Shown here: piece after piece, positions 13,101 to 22,861 of the stretch
Numbering within the stretch: the first letter of the stretch is position 1
Layout: the number at the start of each line of letters is the position of its first letter
Source: Vermamoeba vermiformis
Lineage: Eukaryota > Tubulinea > Echinamoebida
Reading direction: 5' to 3'
NCBI GenBank assembly: GCA_045837725.1
Contig: JBEWZL010000109.1
Span: 186,001-250,000, forward strand
Length of the DNA stretch: 64,000 bases
Translations under genes and position numbers: made by a program
The notes under the pieces: model-generated
Databases searched by the model: none
Seen by the model: the letters and a program-made list of their open reading frames with translations, nothing else
What the model was told of the DNA's origin: nothing

Positions 13101-13809
13101 TGCTGCGCCTGTCCCCGCTTCACCCAAGCTAACCAAAAATCAGCGTAAAAAGGCAAACAAGAAAGCTAGAATGCAAGCTGCTACTAAACAAAGCCAAGAA
13201 CAACCTGAAAGCGAGACTAACACAGGTGATAAGACCGAAGAGCCCAGTGCTGAAGGAGCGGACGAGAGCAATGCTCAAACTAACCCAGCCCCTGTTGAAG
13301 AGAACAAGTCCGAGCCAGCCCAAGAGGTGGTAGCTGAGGCACAACCAGCTGAACAACCTTCCACTGAAGCTCCCTCCGATGTTGTTGCACAGCCGAGCAC
13401 ACAACAGCCCTCCGATGAAGCTCCCACTGAGGGCAATGGCCAAGAGACACACAGTGACTCGCACGTGGCTGAACAAGCTACAGCTGAAGTGACTGAGGGT
13501 CAAGAGCGACCAATGACAGCTGAAGAGAAGCGACAAGACCGTCGACTCAAGCACCTGACACTCGGTCGCGCTGCGGCCCCTAAGCGCAGTCACCAAGCCG
13601 AGAACAATCCTGTGCGCAATCGTCCAGGCACTTATGCCTCACCAGCGACGGAGAGCAAGACCGAGGCTGTGAGTGAAGAGAGTGAGGCGACACCTGCTGA
13701 AGCGGTGAAGGAGCCCAAGAAGATTCCTGGCGCGGTCAAACTGGGCGGCATGAATTTGTTAGCAGCTGTCGGTGGTGGCATGCCCAAGTTGAAGAAAGCA
13801 AAGAAGTAA
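10112..13809 (+). CDS. Long Glu/Ala/Lys-rich coiled-coil protein with frame break
   Basis: Likely exons are 10112-10345, 10518 to about 12948 and 13033-13809, about 1,145 residues. The first 400 residues are Arg/Glu-rich helix, like trichohyalin. From about 11540 the sequence is a degenerate nine-residue repeat of the type AEAKRLEEE / AEAKRQQEE. The tail is Pro/Glu/Ala-rich and ends in a Gly/Lys segment (MNLLAAVGGGMPKLKKAKK). The frame changes by one base between 12048 and 12078. From 12949 to 13032 either an 84-bp phase-0 intron or damaged repeat must be removed. A possible 5' UTR intron ends at 10108. I do not recognise the family. A long single alpha-helix or cytoskeletal scaffold is plausible, but coiled-coil composition alone cannot decide. 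Confidence 0.75.
11540..13030 (+). repeat. Degenerate 27-bp coding repeat (AEAKRxxEE)
   Basis: Dozens of near-copies of a unit reading GAAGCTGAAGCCAAGCG followed by ATTAGAGGAAGAA or ACAACAAGAAGAG, in frame with the coiled-coil protein. Higher-order blocks recur, such as GACAAAATCGCCGCTGAGGC. This is a typical expansion and contraction substrate, and both frame anomalies of the gene lie in it. Confidence 0.85.
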
Positions 13810-13897
13810 CGCAGTAATGGTGTTATCCTTTGTCTGTAATGTACAATCGACTATTTATTAATTAAATTAAATCAGCCGTGATGTCAAATCACTCTAT

Positions 13898-15188
13898 TTA
13901 CATTAAACCGCTCCTGCTTAATGCATCTAAACAATAGGTGAGTTAAGTACCAAATTAATTAATATAACAGAACTTACTGTGCAAAATGATGCCCTTAACG
14001 GCCTTGAATACAATGGTGATATTGTTCGTGTCCGTGGCAGTTGTTGAGTGGGGATAAATCATGCGATCTGGATTCCTGTTGCGACGGACGAACTGCTTTT
14101 TGATGAACTCGGTGCCTGCTTCGGGATCAGGATCTGTCGTGTATTCGCTGAAGCACACATTGAGCGGTGTAGTTTTAATTTTTTCTTGGAACAGATCTGA
14201 TTTGTTGAGGAACAGTATGACGTCAGTTTTAAAGAACCACTTGTTGTTCACAATGTCTTCAAACAAGTTCAGTGACTCGTGCATGCGATCTACTTTGTCG
14301 TCCTCTTCTAGCATAGTGCCATATGCACTCATATCAGTGCAGAAGATCATACTTGTCACGCCCTCAAAGCAGTGGATCCTGACGCGGCACGGTGAGCAGG
14401 TGACACGTAGTAATTAAATTCAAAGAGCACTCACCACTTCTTGCGCTCAGTGCGCTGGCCACCAACATCGACGAGACGGAAGTTGATGCCATCCACGGTG
14501 AAGTCTGTCTCCACAATGCCTGTCGTGCGTTGACGGGAGCGCAAAATGTCTTGATCTGTCGGGATCCAATCAGGCTTGCCAATACGCGCTAGCTCACTAA
14601 AGTAGTATGGCGCAGAGTCTAGGCGCACTGGAACGGGCAATTCCATGGCGATTTTAAATTGAGGATCTTGCAATAATTTCTCGACGCGGTTGACAAAATC
14701 GAGGTTAACCTCTGCGGTTTCTGACAAACTTAAGACGTACTTAATAAGTTCCTACAACAGGTCAATATTAAACAACTAATCTCGCAAAAGGTTAATTTCT
14801 TACCTCGTTTGACGCATCAAAGGAAACATTCGCTTTACTGGCAGTAGAAAGGATTATCTGCAAAGAGGAGATAATGTTTCTGAAAATTAACGGCTTGTAT
14901 TCTATTCTCTCCTCGTCACTCCAAGTCTTTTGATTGATTATGCGCAATTGTTTAGCGACAGTTGATTTGCCAGATTCGCCAGTACCTATAATTATATTAG
15001 CGCATTATAATAAACTCAATATCTAACGCCATACCAAGTAATAATAAAATGACTTCCTTGCGTTTCAGTTGTCTGTCTTCTTCGATCATTTTATTAATTT
15101 CCTTATTGCGCTTCTCTTCGTCCTTCAGCACTTGCTGAATAGCCTTCATATTCTTGAGATCAAAGCTCGCTACATCATTGCGCTCCAT
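13898..15188 (-). CDS. Heterotrimeric G protein alpha subunit
   Basis: Exons 15035-15188, 14804-14985, 14435-14751, 13978-14378 and 13898-13926 give 360 residues, normal for G-alpha. Seen: P-loop [12 protein letters not shown], switch I arginine and threonine in [11 protein letters not shown], switch [20 protein letters not shown] for guanine recognition, TTATDTNNI, and a G-alpha C-terminus ([12 protein letters not shown]) obtained only by splicing a 29-bp last exon. It would couple a seven-helix receptor to an effector. The N-terminus reads MERNDVASF, so there is no Gly2 for myristoylation. Divergent from the RRM gene. Confidence 0.95.
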
Positions 15189-15369
15189 TTTTGTTAGCTG
15201 TGGCGGTACCTAAAGAAACGTCTTCTCTGATTGTGCTGGTGATTTACACGCATGTTTTATGCAGCCAGAGAAATTTCACTGGCGAGATATGGCACAAAAA
15301 CCTAGCGAGCTTGTTGTACCGTCAGTACACTAACGGCATTATATGTGAACACGACAAGCCAATGCTAGT

Positions 15370-17258
15370 ATGAGTGTATTCATTAAAGGTACGATAACGC
15401 AGATGTAGATCTCAGATCTAACAAAGAACCAGGTATTAGTAGCCAAGCCCCACGGCTAGAGCTGCACAAAATATTATCAAAATTTGGTAAAATAGTGCGC
15501 CTCAAGACAGGCTATCAAGACTTCGCATTTGTGGTAATTATACGCCATTTTTCCATAATTATTGGGTAATAATTTGTGATTTCCTAGGATTATGAATCGG
15601 ATAGATCTGCGTTTGCGGCAGTGAAAGCTCTAAATGGGACTAATCTATTAGGCTCGAGAGTTACAGTACAAATTGCAAAAAAAAGTATGTAGATGTACTT
15701 GGTACAACTTGTGTTAATTGACCTTTCAGACCAACACCATCACCATCACAATAATACAAACGAACGAGCTCGCACGCTCAGCGAAGACGATTTGTTGTAC
15801 CATCGCAAGGAAGAACTCGAGCGACGACCAGTACGAACTGTCATTGAGCGGGAGAAAGGCAGATCGGACGAGCGAATGGTTGGCAAACGAGATAATAACT
15901 CTCCTATGAATGGGGAGCATAGGATTCATCGATTCAACCATTTTCCTCGGCCTCACAGCTATCGAGGCAGATCTAGACCTTTCGCTTACCAGCAATCGCG
16001 CGGTACTTTTCGACTTCCTCCGCGTTCCTACAATCCTCACCGACCGATGCCTTTGCGTGGTAGCAATGTGGAGTTTCGCTCTCGATCAGTTTCGAGATCA
16101 ATGTCTAGTTCCAAGTCTAGATCCAGCTCACCCTCGCACTCGTATTCATTCAGCAGATCTCGCTCCAGCTCTCCTTCGCGCTCACTCTCTAGGTCATCAT
16201 CGCGTTCTAATTCGGACAAGTCACCTGACCGCGCGTTACAAGTGCCCAATCTATCACCGCAGCGGTCGAGGAGCAAAGAGCCTGAAGAGCGCATCATCAC
16301 GCGCAGAGCACAGTCGTTAGAACCTCCAGCACTAAGACGGTGGACTCGCGTGAATCTGACTAGTTCTGCGACAATCACGGACGATGTCAGCGATCAGAAA
16401 GAGGCAGTTGGTCCAAGCAAGACCAAAGAGGACGAAGTAGCGAGCAGCCAAAAAGAGCTTGCAGCGAGTGATGCAGCCAATCACAATTTGGAGGCGAAAC
16501 ACGTCACTGAAGACGAAAAACACGCCACTGTGCTGGAGGTTGAGCGGCGATTGAAAGTCGAAGAAGAGCGCAGTGCACAACTCGAGCAACGACTCGAAGC
16601 CGAACGCGTGCGTGCTGAAGAAGAGCGAGTGAAGCGTGCAGAAGAGGACAAGCTGCGCAGAGAGGAGACTGGACGCTTGCAGTCTGAGAATGCGAGGCTG
16701 CAACGAGAGTGCGAGCGATTGCAGCGCGAATGTGACAAGATGCGCGATGAACGAGAGACGGCACGTGCCGAGCGCGATAAATGGCGCGGCGAGACCGAGC
16801 GTGCGAAATCAGAGCACGAGACATATCGCAAGAAGATAGAAGAGGAGATGGCGCGGCGCGTGGAAAGTGAGCGCCAGTTGCGCGTGACAGCTGAGCGCGC
16901 CTTGGAGGAAGAACGAGCGCGCGGCAGACAGAGCGAACAGAGTCTGCAGACACAACTCACCGCACTGCAGGCTCAATTGCAACAGCCGGTGGTGCCTGCC
17001 AGCGAGCACCAGGCAGCGAGTGTGAGCCAGGAGAGTGGTGAGAGTGACGCCAAAGAGAAGACAAACAAACGCAAAGCCACGCAACAGCTTGGTACCAAGC
17101 CCAAGCGACGCAAGAAAGAGGGCGGTGACAATGTGGATCTAGTGACGAGCAAGAAGAAGTCGCGCGAGAGGGAGAAGGAGAGTGTCAAACCCAGCAGCAG
17201 TGCGGCAATGCCTGCACCGAGTGCGCCGTCACTCGTGCTCGACTTGACCGATGAGTGA
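15370..17258 (+). CDS. RRM protein with RS region and long coiled coil
   Basis: Exons 15370-15388, 15433-15533, 15588-15684 and 15730-17258 give about 581 residues. The first 75 residues form one RRM: MSVFIKGISSQ (RNP2), LHKILSKFGKIVRLK, then DFAFVDYESDRSAFAAVKAL (RNP1-like). After a short His run comes an Arg/Ser-rich segment (SRSRSSSPSRSLSRSSSRS) like that of SR splicing factors, then about 180 residues of charged coiled coil and a Lys-rich tail with a possible nuclear signal (KPKRRKKEGG). It is probably nuclear and RNA-associated. I do not recognise a named orthologue. Confidence 0.85.
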
Positions 17259-17261
17259 GTG

Positions 17262-17273
17262 TGACACGTGTCA
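17262..17273. promoter_or_regulatory. TGACACGTGTCA palindrome, 3' of RRM gene
   Basis: Exact copy four bases after the stop codon of the RRM/RS gene; a half-like CACGTGTCA follows at 17284. The only exact copy outside an intron. Confidence 0.65.
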
Positions 17274-17398
17274 TCGATATTTTTCACGTGTCAAACTGAA
17301 GTTCTTGAAGTAACTGTACATAGCCAACGACGAGTGTAATAAATAGCCCAACCTTATCTGTACACCTACCAGTTTATATACACGTGCTATATACACCT

Positions 17399-18091
17399 TC
17401 AACGCTTCTTCTTGTGCGCGCTGGGATCAATGTCGCGCTTGTTCAAGAACAGAATGCCGTCGCGGAATCGACCGACAGCAGGCTTGAGACCTCTGCTGCC
17501 ATCGCCCACTGAGTGTCTGTCGCCGCGTCTGTTGCCCTTGAGCTGATTGAGGTACTCTTCGTCACTCAGCGAACCTTTGCGGAACTTTTTCTTTGGTGGC
17601 ACATAGTCGCCTGCCTCGCGCGCCTGTCACGTGTCAATAGCGCTGCAAGGCGTGTCATTGCTCGCTTACCCTCTCGCGCACAATGTTCTCGCGCTCCTCC
17701 TTCTTCTTGTTGATGCCCATGCGCATGTTGTAGGGCATTTTGTGCTTCTCGTTCAGCTTGGCACCGAGCTGCTTCAGCTTGTCTTTGTCGACTTGGCGTT
17801 TGTCTCGCTTGGTCTGGTGATTGTACACTGCATTCGAGGGCGTTAATATTGCGTATGCTTGTAGTGCTGCGGACTACTCACCCATTTCTCGGATCTCGCG
17901 CATGGTGGTGCGCACATCTTCATCGCTGTCTTCATCTCTCTTTCTTTTTCGAGAAACAGGTGGGGTATTATTTTTCTTATTATTGCTCAATATATCAGAG
18001 ATATTTGAGGACTGAAATTGCGATCTGATCAGCGATCGAAAAATAAGAGAACAATATTCCTGCTTACCATAAAGCCTGACTTGCGTGACAT
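17399..18091 (-). CDS. Small basic nucleolar-type protein, possibly DUF4602/C1orf131-like
   Basis: Four exons, 18068-18091, 17882-18011, 17670-17827 and 17399-17623, give about 178 residues with matching phases. The protein is Lys/Arg-rich with an early nuclear signal (SRKRKRDEDSDED), a basic middle (KHKMPYNMRMGINKKKEER) and the conserved-looking C-terminus GRFRDGILFLNKRDI followed by KKKR. That C-terminal pattern reminds me of the DUF4602 family linked to the small-subunit processome, but this is from memory and weak. The third intron carries TGTCACGTGTCA. Confidence 0.8.
17625..17636. promoter_or_regulatory. Variant TGTCACGTGTCA in an intron
   Basis: One mismatch to the palindrome, inside the third intron of the small nucleolar-type gene. 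Two more intronic variants are AGTCACGTGTCA at 21014-21025 (TRMT2A, two mismatches) and TGTCACGTGTCA at 24265-24276 (RNB gene, one mismatch). Confidence 0.55.
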
Positions 18092-18229
18092 GGTGATAAT
18101 TTATATGTCTGTATTTGCAGTGTTATTGTTGATCAAGGTCTTGTGGTTGATCAACTGCCGCACAAGTGATTATTTGAATTGTTACGCCAGATCAGCAACA
18201 ACACCTGCCTCGTATAATACAGCACGAGT

Positions 18230-20659
18230 ATGGGCAATGCAGGTGGCTTCGGATCGCAGGTCACACTCGGCGCAGAGGTGTGGCGCTGTCACGGCTGGGT
18301 TCTGCACGAGGCACAGCACCAGATTGAAGGCCTAGTCTCCGTGTTTGTCTATCACGCCCCTGGTGTCGTGACTGCACCACCGAGCAGTGCTAGTGGCAGT
18401 AGTAACACTGCTAGTCAATATGATGTCTCGGCCTTTCCTATTGCTGCTCAAAATTTCTTCAAACGTTTCAGGACTATGCGACATCCGTATTTGCTGCCCT
18501 TCAAGGACGGAGGAGTATTTCAAGACAAGATCTATATCGTCACTGAGCGCATCACACCGCTAGAACATCGATTGAATGAATTTTTAAATTACAACTATGG
18601 CCTTTCGTGGGGGATCTATCAAATTGCGGTAATAAAATTTTCATTATTGACCTCAAATACAGTACTTAATATACATATTGTTATTTATCTTAATTTTTTT
18701 TTGGTCGTTGCGTGACACTAACGTCCGATCAGACAGCGCTAGGTTTCATGCACTCGCTCGGTCTGATCCACGGCTACTTGTCGATGAACACCGTGTTCGT
18801 GACGCAACAAGCGGATTGGAAGTTGTGCGTGATGGATCTGGTCACTCCGCTGCTCGACTTCACCAAGGGCACGCGCGAGGGAGTGTTGAGCAGTGCAGCC
18901 CTCGACGAGCTCGCACAAGCAGTGCAAACACCGCCTGAACTGCTGTTGTGGACCAGCAACGCGCCCAACAAACTCGAGGCCTCGCAGTCGGTGGCGGTGC
19001 ACTCGATTGACGCGTGGCTGCTGGGCTGTTGGCTGCAGACCTTGTTCAACAGCTCGCACAGCCTCACTGCGCGCCAAGAACTCAAGAACACGCAGCACTT
19101 GCCACGACCGCTGCAAGAGCACTATATGAAGCTCGTGACCTCCTCGCCCAAGAGCAGACTGGAGGTGAGTCGCTTGGTCGATGAGTGCACCTACTTCTCG
19201 AATCCACTCGTGGACACGTGTCTGTTCCTCGAGACCATTGCCATCAAAGAGAGCTACGAGAAGGACAACTTCTTCCGCAAGCTGCCGAGTGTGATCAAAG
19301 AGCTGCCGAGCATCTACTGCAAGTACAAAGTGCTGCCACAGCTCGTCACGGCAATGGACTACGGCTCTGCGAACACCAAGTTGTTGCCCGTGCTGTTGCA
19401 GCTGTCACGTGACTTGAGCGACCAAGAGTTCAGCACCACACTGGCACCTTCCATCATCAAGTGGCACGCGATGACTGATCTCAACATTCGCGTCGCACTG
19501 CTCGAGCTCATCGACCAGTACATCGCGCGTCTCTCGGACACACTTGTCGCGCAAGAGTTGTTCCCCAAAGTCATTGCCGCGATCAATCATCAGCAGCCGC
19601 AGATCCGCGAAGTCGTGCTCAAAGCTGTGCCAAAAATAGCACCGCGTCTCAAGCCAGCCGTGGTCAAAGAGTCGCTTTTGAAGCCCCTCGCACGAGCTCT
19701 GCATGCCGAGACCATGCCACAACTGCGCGCAGTGATCGTGTCAACTGTGACAGCCATCGCTGCTGGACTCGACGACGAGACACGTGCTGCTGTCGTGTTG
19801 CCATGTGCCACTACTGCACTCCGCGATGTGGCCCCTGGTGTGCGTGCCGTAGGTCTGCAAGTGTTGACACGTGCCGTGGAGCAGAATCACGTGTCAGCTG
19901 TCGATGTCGCACTCAAAGCCATGCCCATTGTCGCACCACTCGCGTTAGATCCGAGTCCTGAAGTGCGCGGACTAGCTGTCACAGCGCTGAAAGCATTCGT
20001 CAATCTGTTGGAGAAGTACCACACTTCAGCGACAGCACGCGAGAGTGCCGCGCAGAGCTTGAATCCAAACGCACCGAATTCACCGCCCGTGGAACAAGTC
20101 AAGCCCGCTGAGTCCTCGCCTGGCATGTTGGGCTGGGCACTCAGCTCCATCACCAAAAAGGTAACTAAACTACATACCATATTAGGCAATGCTGACAGAT
20201 ATTCAGATCTATGGTGGCAGCGACACGACTAACACCCCTGTAAATAACACCTCATCGCACACAACCAATGTAAATATCTCACACACGTCATCGTCCAGCG
20301 TGACACCTGTCAATACGCCACCACCTGTCAAAGCCGTGGCACATTCCCACAAGCCCCAAATTGACGAGCCCAAGCCACCAATGCCACGTGCTGAGTCTGA
20401 AGGCGATGGCTGGGGCTGGGGCGAGGACGCACTCGCACAACAGATGTCTGATGTCAAATTGCCATCCACTGCGAGCACCAGCACCACTGTAAATAAAACT
20501 GCTGCGAACACTGACGAGGGCTGGTCTGCATGGGGCGACAACAAAGAAGAAGAAGAAGAGGAGGACTGGGACTTCAAGCCCGTGCAGCGCGAGACTAAAA
20601 TTGACGCCAAGAAGAACAAAGATCTCAATCAGAAGTTATTTGCAGCTAAACGCAAATAA
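18230..20659 (+). CDS. SCYL1: SCYL1-like pseudokinase with HEAT repeats
   Basis: Exons 18230-18628, 18733-20160 and 20207-20659 give about 759 residues. The N-terminal third is a degenerate kinase domain (GAEVWRCHGWVLHEA ... MRHPYLLPFKDGG ... LGFMHSLGLIHGYLSMNTVFV). It lacks the HRD aspartate and DFG, so it should be inactive. HEAT-type helical repeats follow. The tail is acidic with GWGWGED and EGWSAWGD and ends in a basic KRK, where SCYL1 carries a COPI-binding signal. SCYL1 works in Golgi-to-ER retrograde traffic. It is convergent with TRMT2A, 29 bp apart. Confidence 0.88.
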
Positions 20660-20688
20660 ATGTGCCACTCTAACCACAAAGTACAGTT

Positions 20689-22835
20689 TTATTCCGCCTT
20701 GACTTCAGAGCTGTTGTTGGTATCGGTATTAGTGTTGCTATTATTAGTCTCTTTCAGTCGCTCAAACAAGACCACGACCTCGCAGTGTTCAGTGTGCGGG
20801 AACATGTCCACAGCCAGCGCCTTGACGGGCACGAAGGGTGTGCCGAACATGCTCGTCGAGACACTGCGACACAGATTGGCGGCATCGGCAATGAGTGCGT
20901 TCTGATTGCACGACACGTACACTAAACGATCGATTTGTTCGCAGGCACGAATGGCTTTGAGTGTTTTAATGTGCAGACCTGCGCGCGGAGGATCACTGAG
21001 AGGGACAGTCATTAGTCACGTGTCAAACAGCGCAGTACTCGCTTACACAATGCCAATGCACGAGCCAGTGACTTGTTTAAGTGCATTGCCAATCAAATCT
21101 TCAGCTTTGCCCGCGTAAAAGGACACGTTCTTGATGCCATTGAGCTCGGCATTGAATTTAGCATCTTCAATGGCCTCGTCGATGATTTCAATGCCAATGA
21201 CGTGTGCTTTGGGCGCGTGTTGTGCGACAATGAGGCCAATAGTGCCAATGCCGCAGCAGATGTCGAGAATGGTGTTGTAGGTGTCCAATTGGCCGCACCA
21301 GTCCCGCACAATGGAGTACAACACTTCAGTGGCAGCTGTGTTTACTTGGAAGAAGGACTTGGGCGAGATTCTGAATCTAAAAATAGCACTCGTTAGGGGT
21401 GCGCGTTACAAACTGATGCAAAGACTGACTTGAGGCCCAAGAGTGTTTCGTAAATATATTGCGTGCCGTATATCAGCTTGGTGGGTGCATCGTGTGGCGC
21501 AGCATTGCTAACACCTGTCAAATTCCGTTAGACGCGATATCGAGGTTGACACGTGTCAAACACAGACCTGAGTGGTGCTGCAAGAACAAGCCGCCGATCT
21601 GTTCTTTGTGCTTGGCATTGTGCTCTTTAGCCCAGTGCTGCAGCGTCTCTTCAATGCTCTGCTGCGCGGTCTGATCGAGACTCGAGGGGTCAATCTGCAC
21701 CACCACCAAGCTCACGCCCTCGCGTGTCGTGCGAGTCATCACTAAGCGCCACACGCCCTTGAAGGCGAGTTTGTCCCACACGGCGTGCAGTGAGTGCTGA
21801 ATGACGTCTTCGAGCTCACCGCGCAGCACTTCAGTGGCAGGTGGCACGTGTGGCCAGTTGTCAGCAGCGGCGACAGCGAAGTGTCCGTCCTGAGCTCGGC
21901 CCAACAAGAAGCCAATGCGCGACTGGCCGTCGAGTGCCTTGCCGACTGTGAACTCGAGCTTGTTGCGGTACCCTGTGCGCTGTGGGGCCTCGCGCACACC
22001 TTCTGCGGGACAACAGGGACTATTGTAGGGCAATCTAAACGCGATGTGTGAGTGCGTGTTTGACACGTGTCAGTCCAGCAGTCACGTGACTTACTTGCTG
22101 ACCCACTTGGGCACGTCATATTTGCTCTCTTTGCGAATTCTCTTCGTAATCTCGCGCAGCACCGTGTCGAGGTGGTGTTGTTTGCGCTTGATCTGCTCGT
22201 CATAGGGCACACTGAACAGCAGTGAGTGGATGTTAATAGGTGCGTATAGTCAGCAAGGGAACGTACTTGTGCCAGGGTGTGACCACATCCAAGATATTCT
22301 CGGGCAGTTGTTTGATAGGCTTGTGGTCCTGTCCCTCGCGCTCAGTCTGCACCAGCAGGTCTTCAGTCTCTTTCACTTGCAGCTTCTGACCTTTGAGTTC
22401 GTAGTTCACGAGCTTCTTCTTGCACTCTTCTTTGTCTTGTTCGTTCTGAAGTGGATCTCACATTAATTTTTGGATAATAATAAAATAATTCCTAAAATAC
22501 GATTATCCCTCGACTTAATATACCTCGAATGAGATCTTTGCTTGTGCAACGCCAAAAGGTTTTTTCAATTTTTTGACTGAGTGCACGTCGAGTGAATCCA
22601 ACAACTTGCGGAACTTTTTGACATCGTCTTTCTTGGGAACGTTATATACGACTAAATTAAAGCTGCGTTTTTTGGGGTTGGGATTTGGTGTTTCGGTTTG
22701 AACGGGATCTGCTTGATCCGCTGTCAGATCTTGCTTCTCAACTATAGAATCAACTTGTGTCGTCATATTACGTCTATTAATGCGCGTTGTATTAATGAGT
22801 AATGCCTTGAATAGCGTTGTTGTGCGTCCAAGCAT
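20689..22835 (-). CDS. TRMT2A: tRNA (uracil-5-)-methyltransferase TRMT2A/TrmA type
   Basis: Seven exons, 22524-22835, 22267-22445, 22095-22211, 21568-22034, 21430-21514, 21047-21376 and 20689-20995, give about 598 residues. Seen: an RRM-like N-terminus (FNLVVYNVPKKDDVKKFRK), VPYDEQIKRKQ, GYRNKLEFTVGKA, RISPKSFFQVNTAATEVLY, the SAM site LDICCGIGTIGL, DPPRAGLH and the catalytic Cys motif RLVYVSCNQNAL. It makes m5U54 in tRNA. The first 24 residues (MLGRTTTLFKALLINTTRINRR) look like a mitochondrial presequence, and a second ATG at 22766 would give a shorter form. Three introns carry TGACACGTGTCA or a close variant. Confidence 0.94.
21547..21558. promoter_or_regulatory. TGACACGTGTCA palindrome, TRMT2A intron
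   Basis: Exact copy inside intron 21515-21567, near its 5' splice site. Confidence 0.7.
22061..22072. promoter_or_regulatory. TGACACGTGTCA palindrome, TRMT2A intron
   Basis: Exact copy inside intron 22035-22094; a second CACGTG lies at 22083-22088. Confidence 0.7.
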
Positions 22836-22861
22836 CGCAAGTTACAAAATAACACTTCGAT

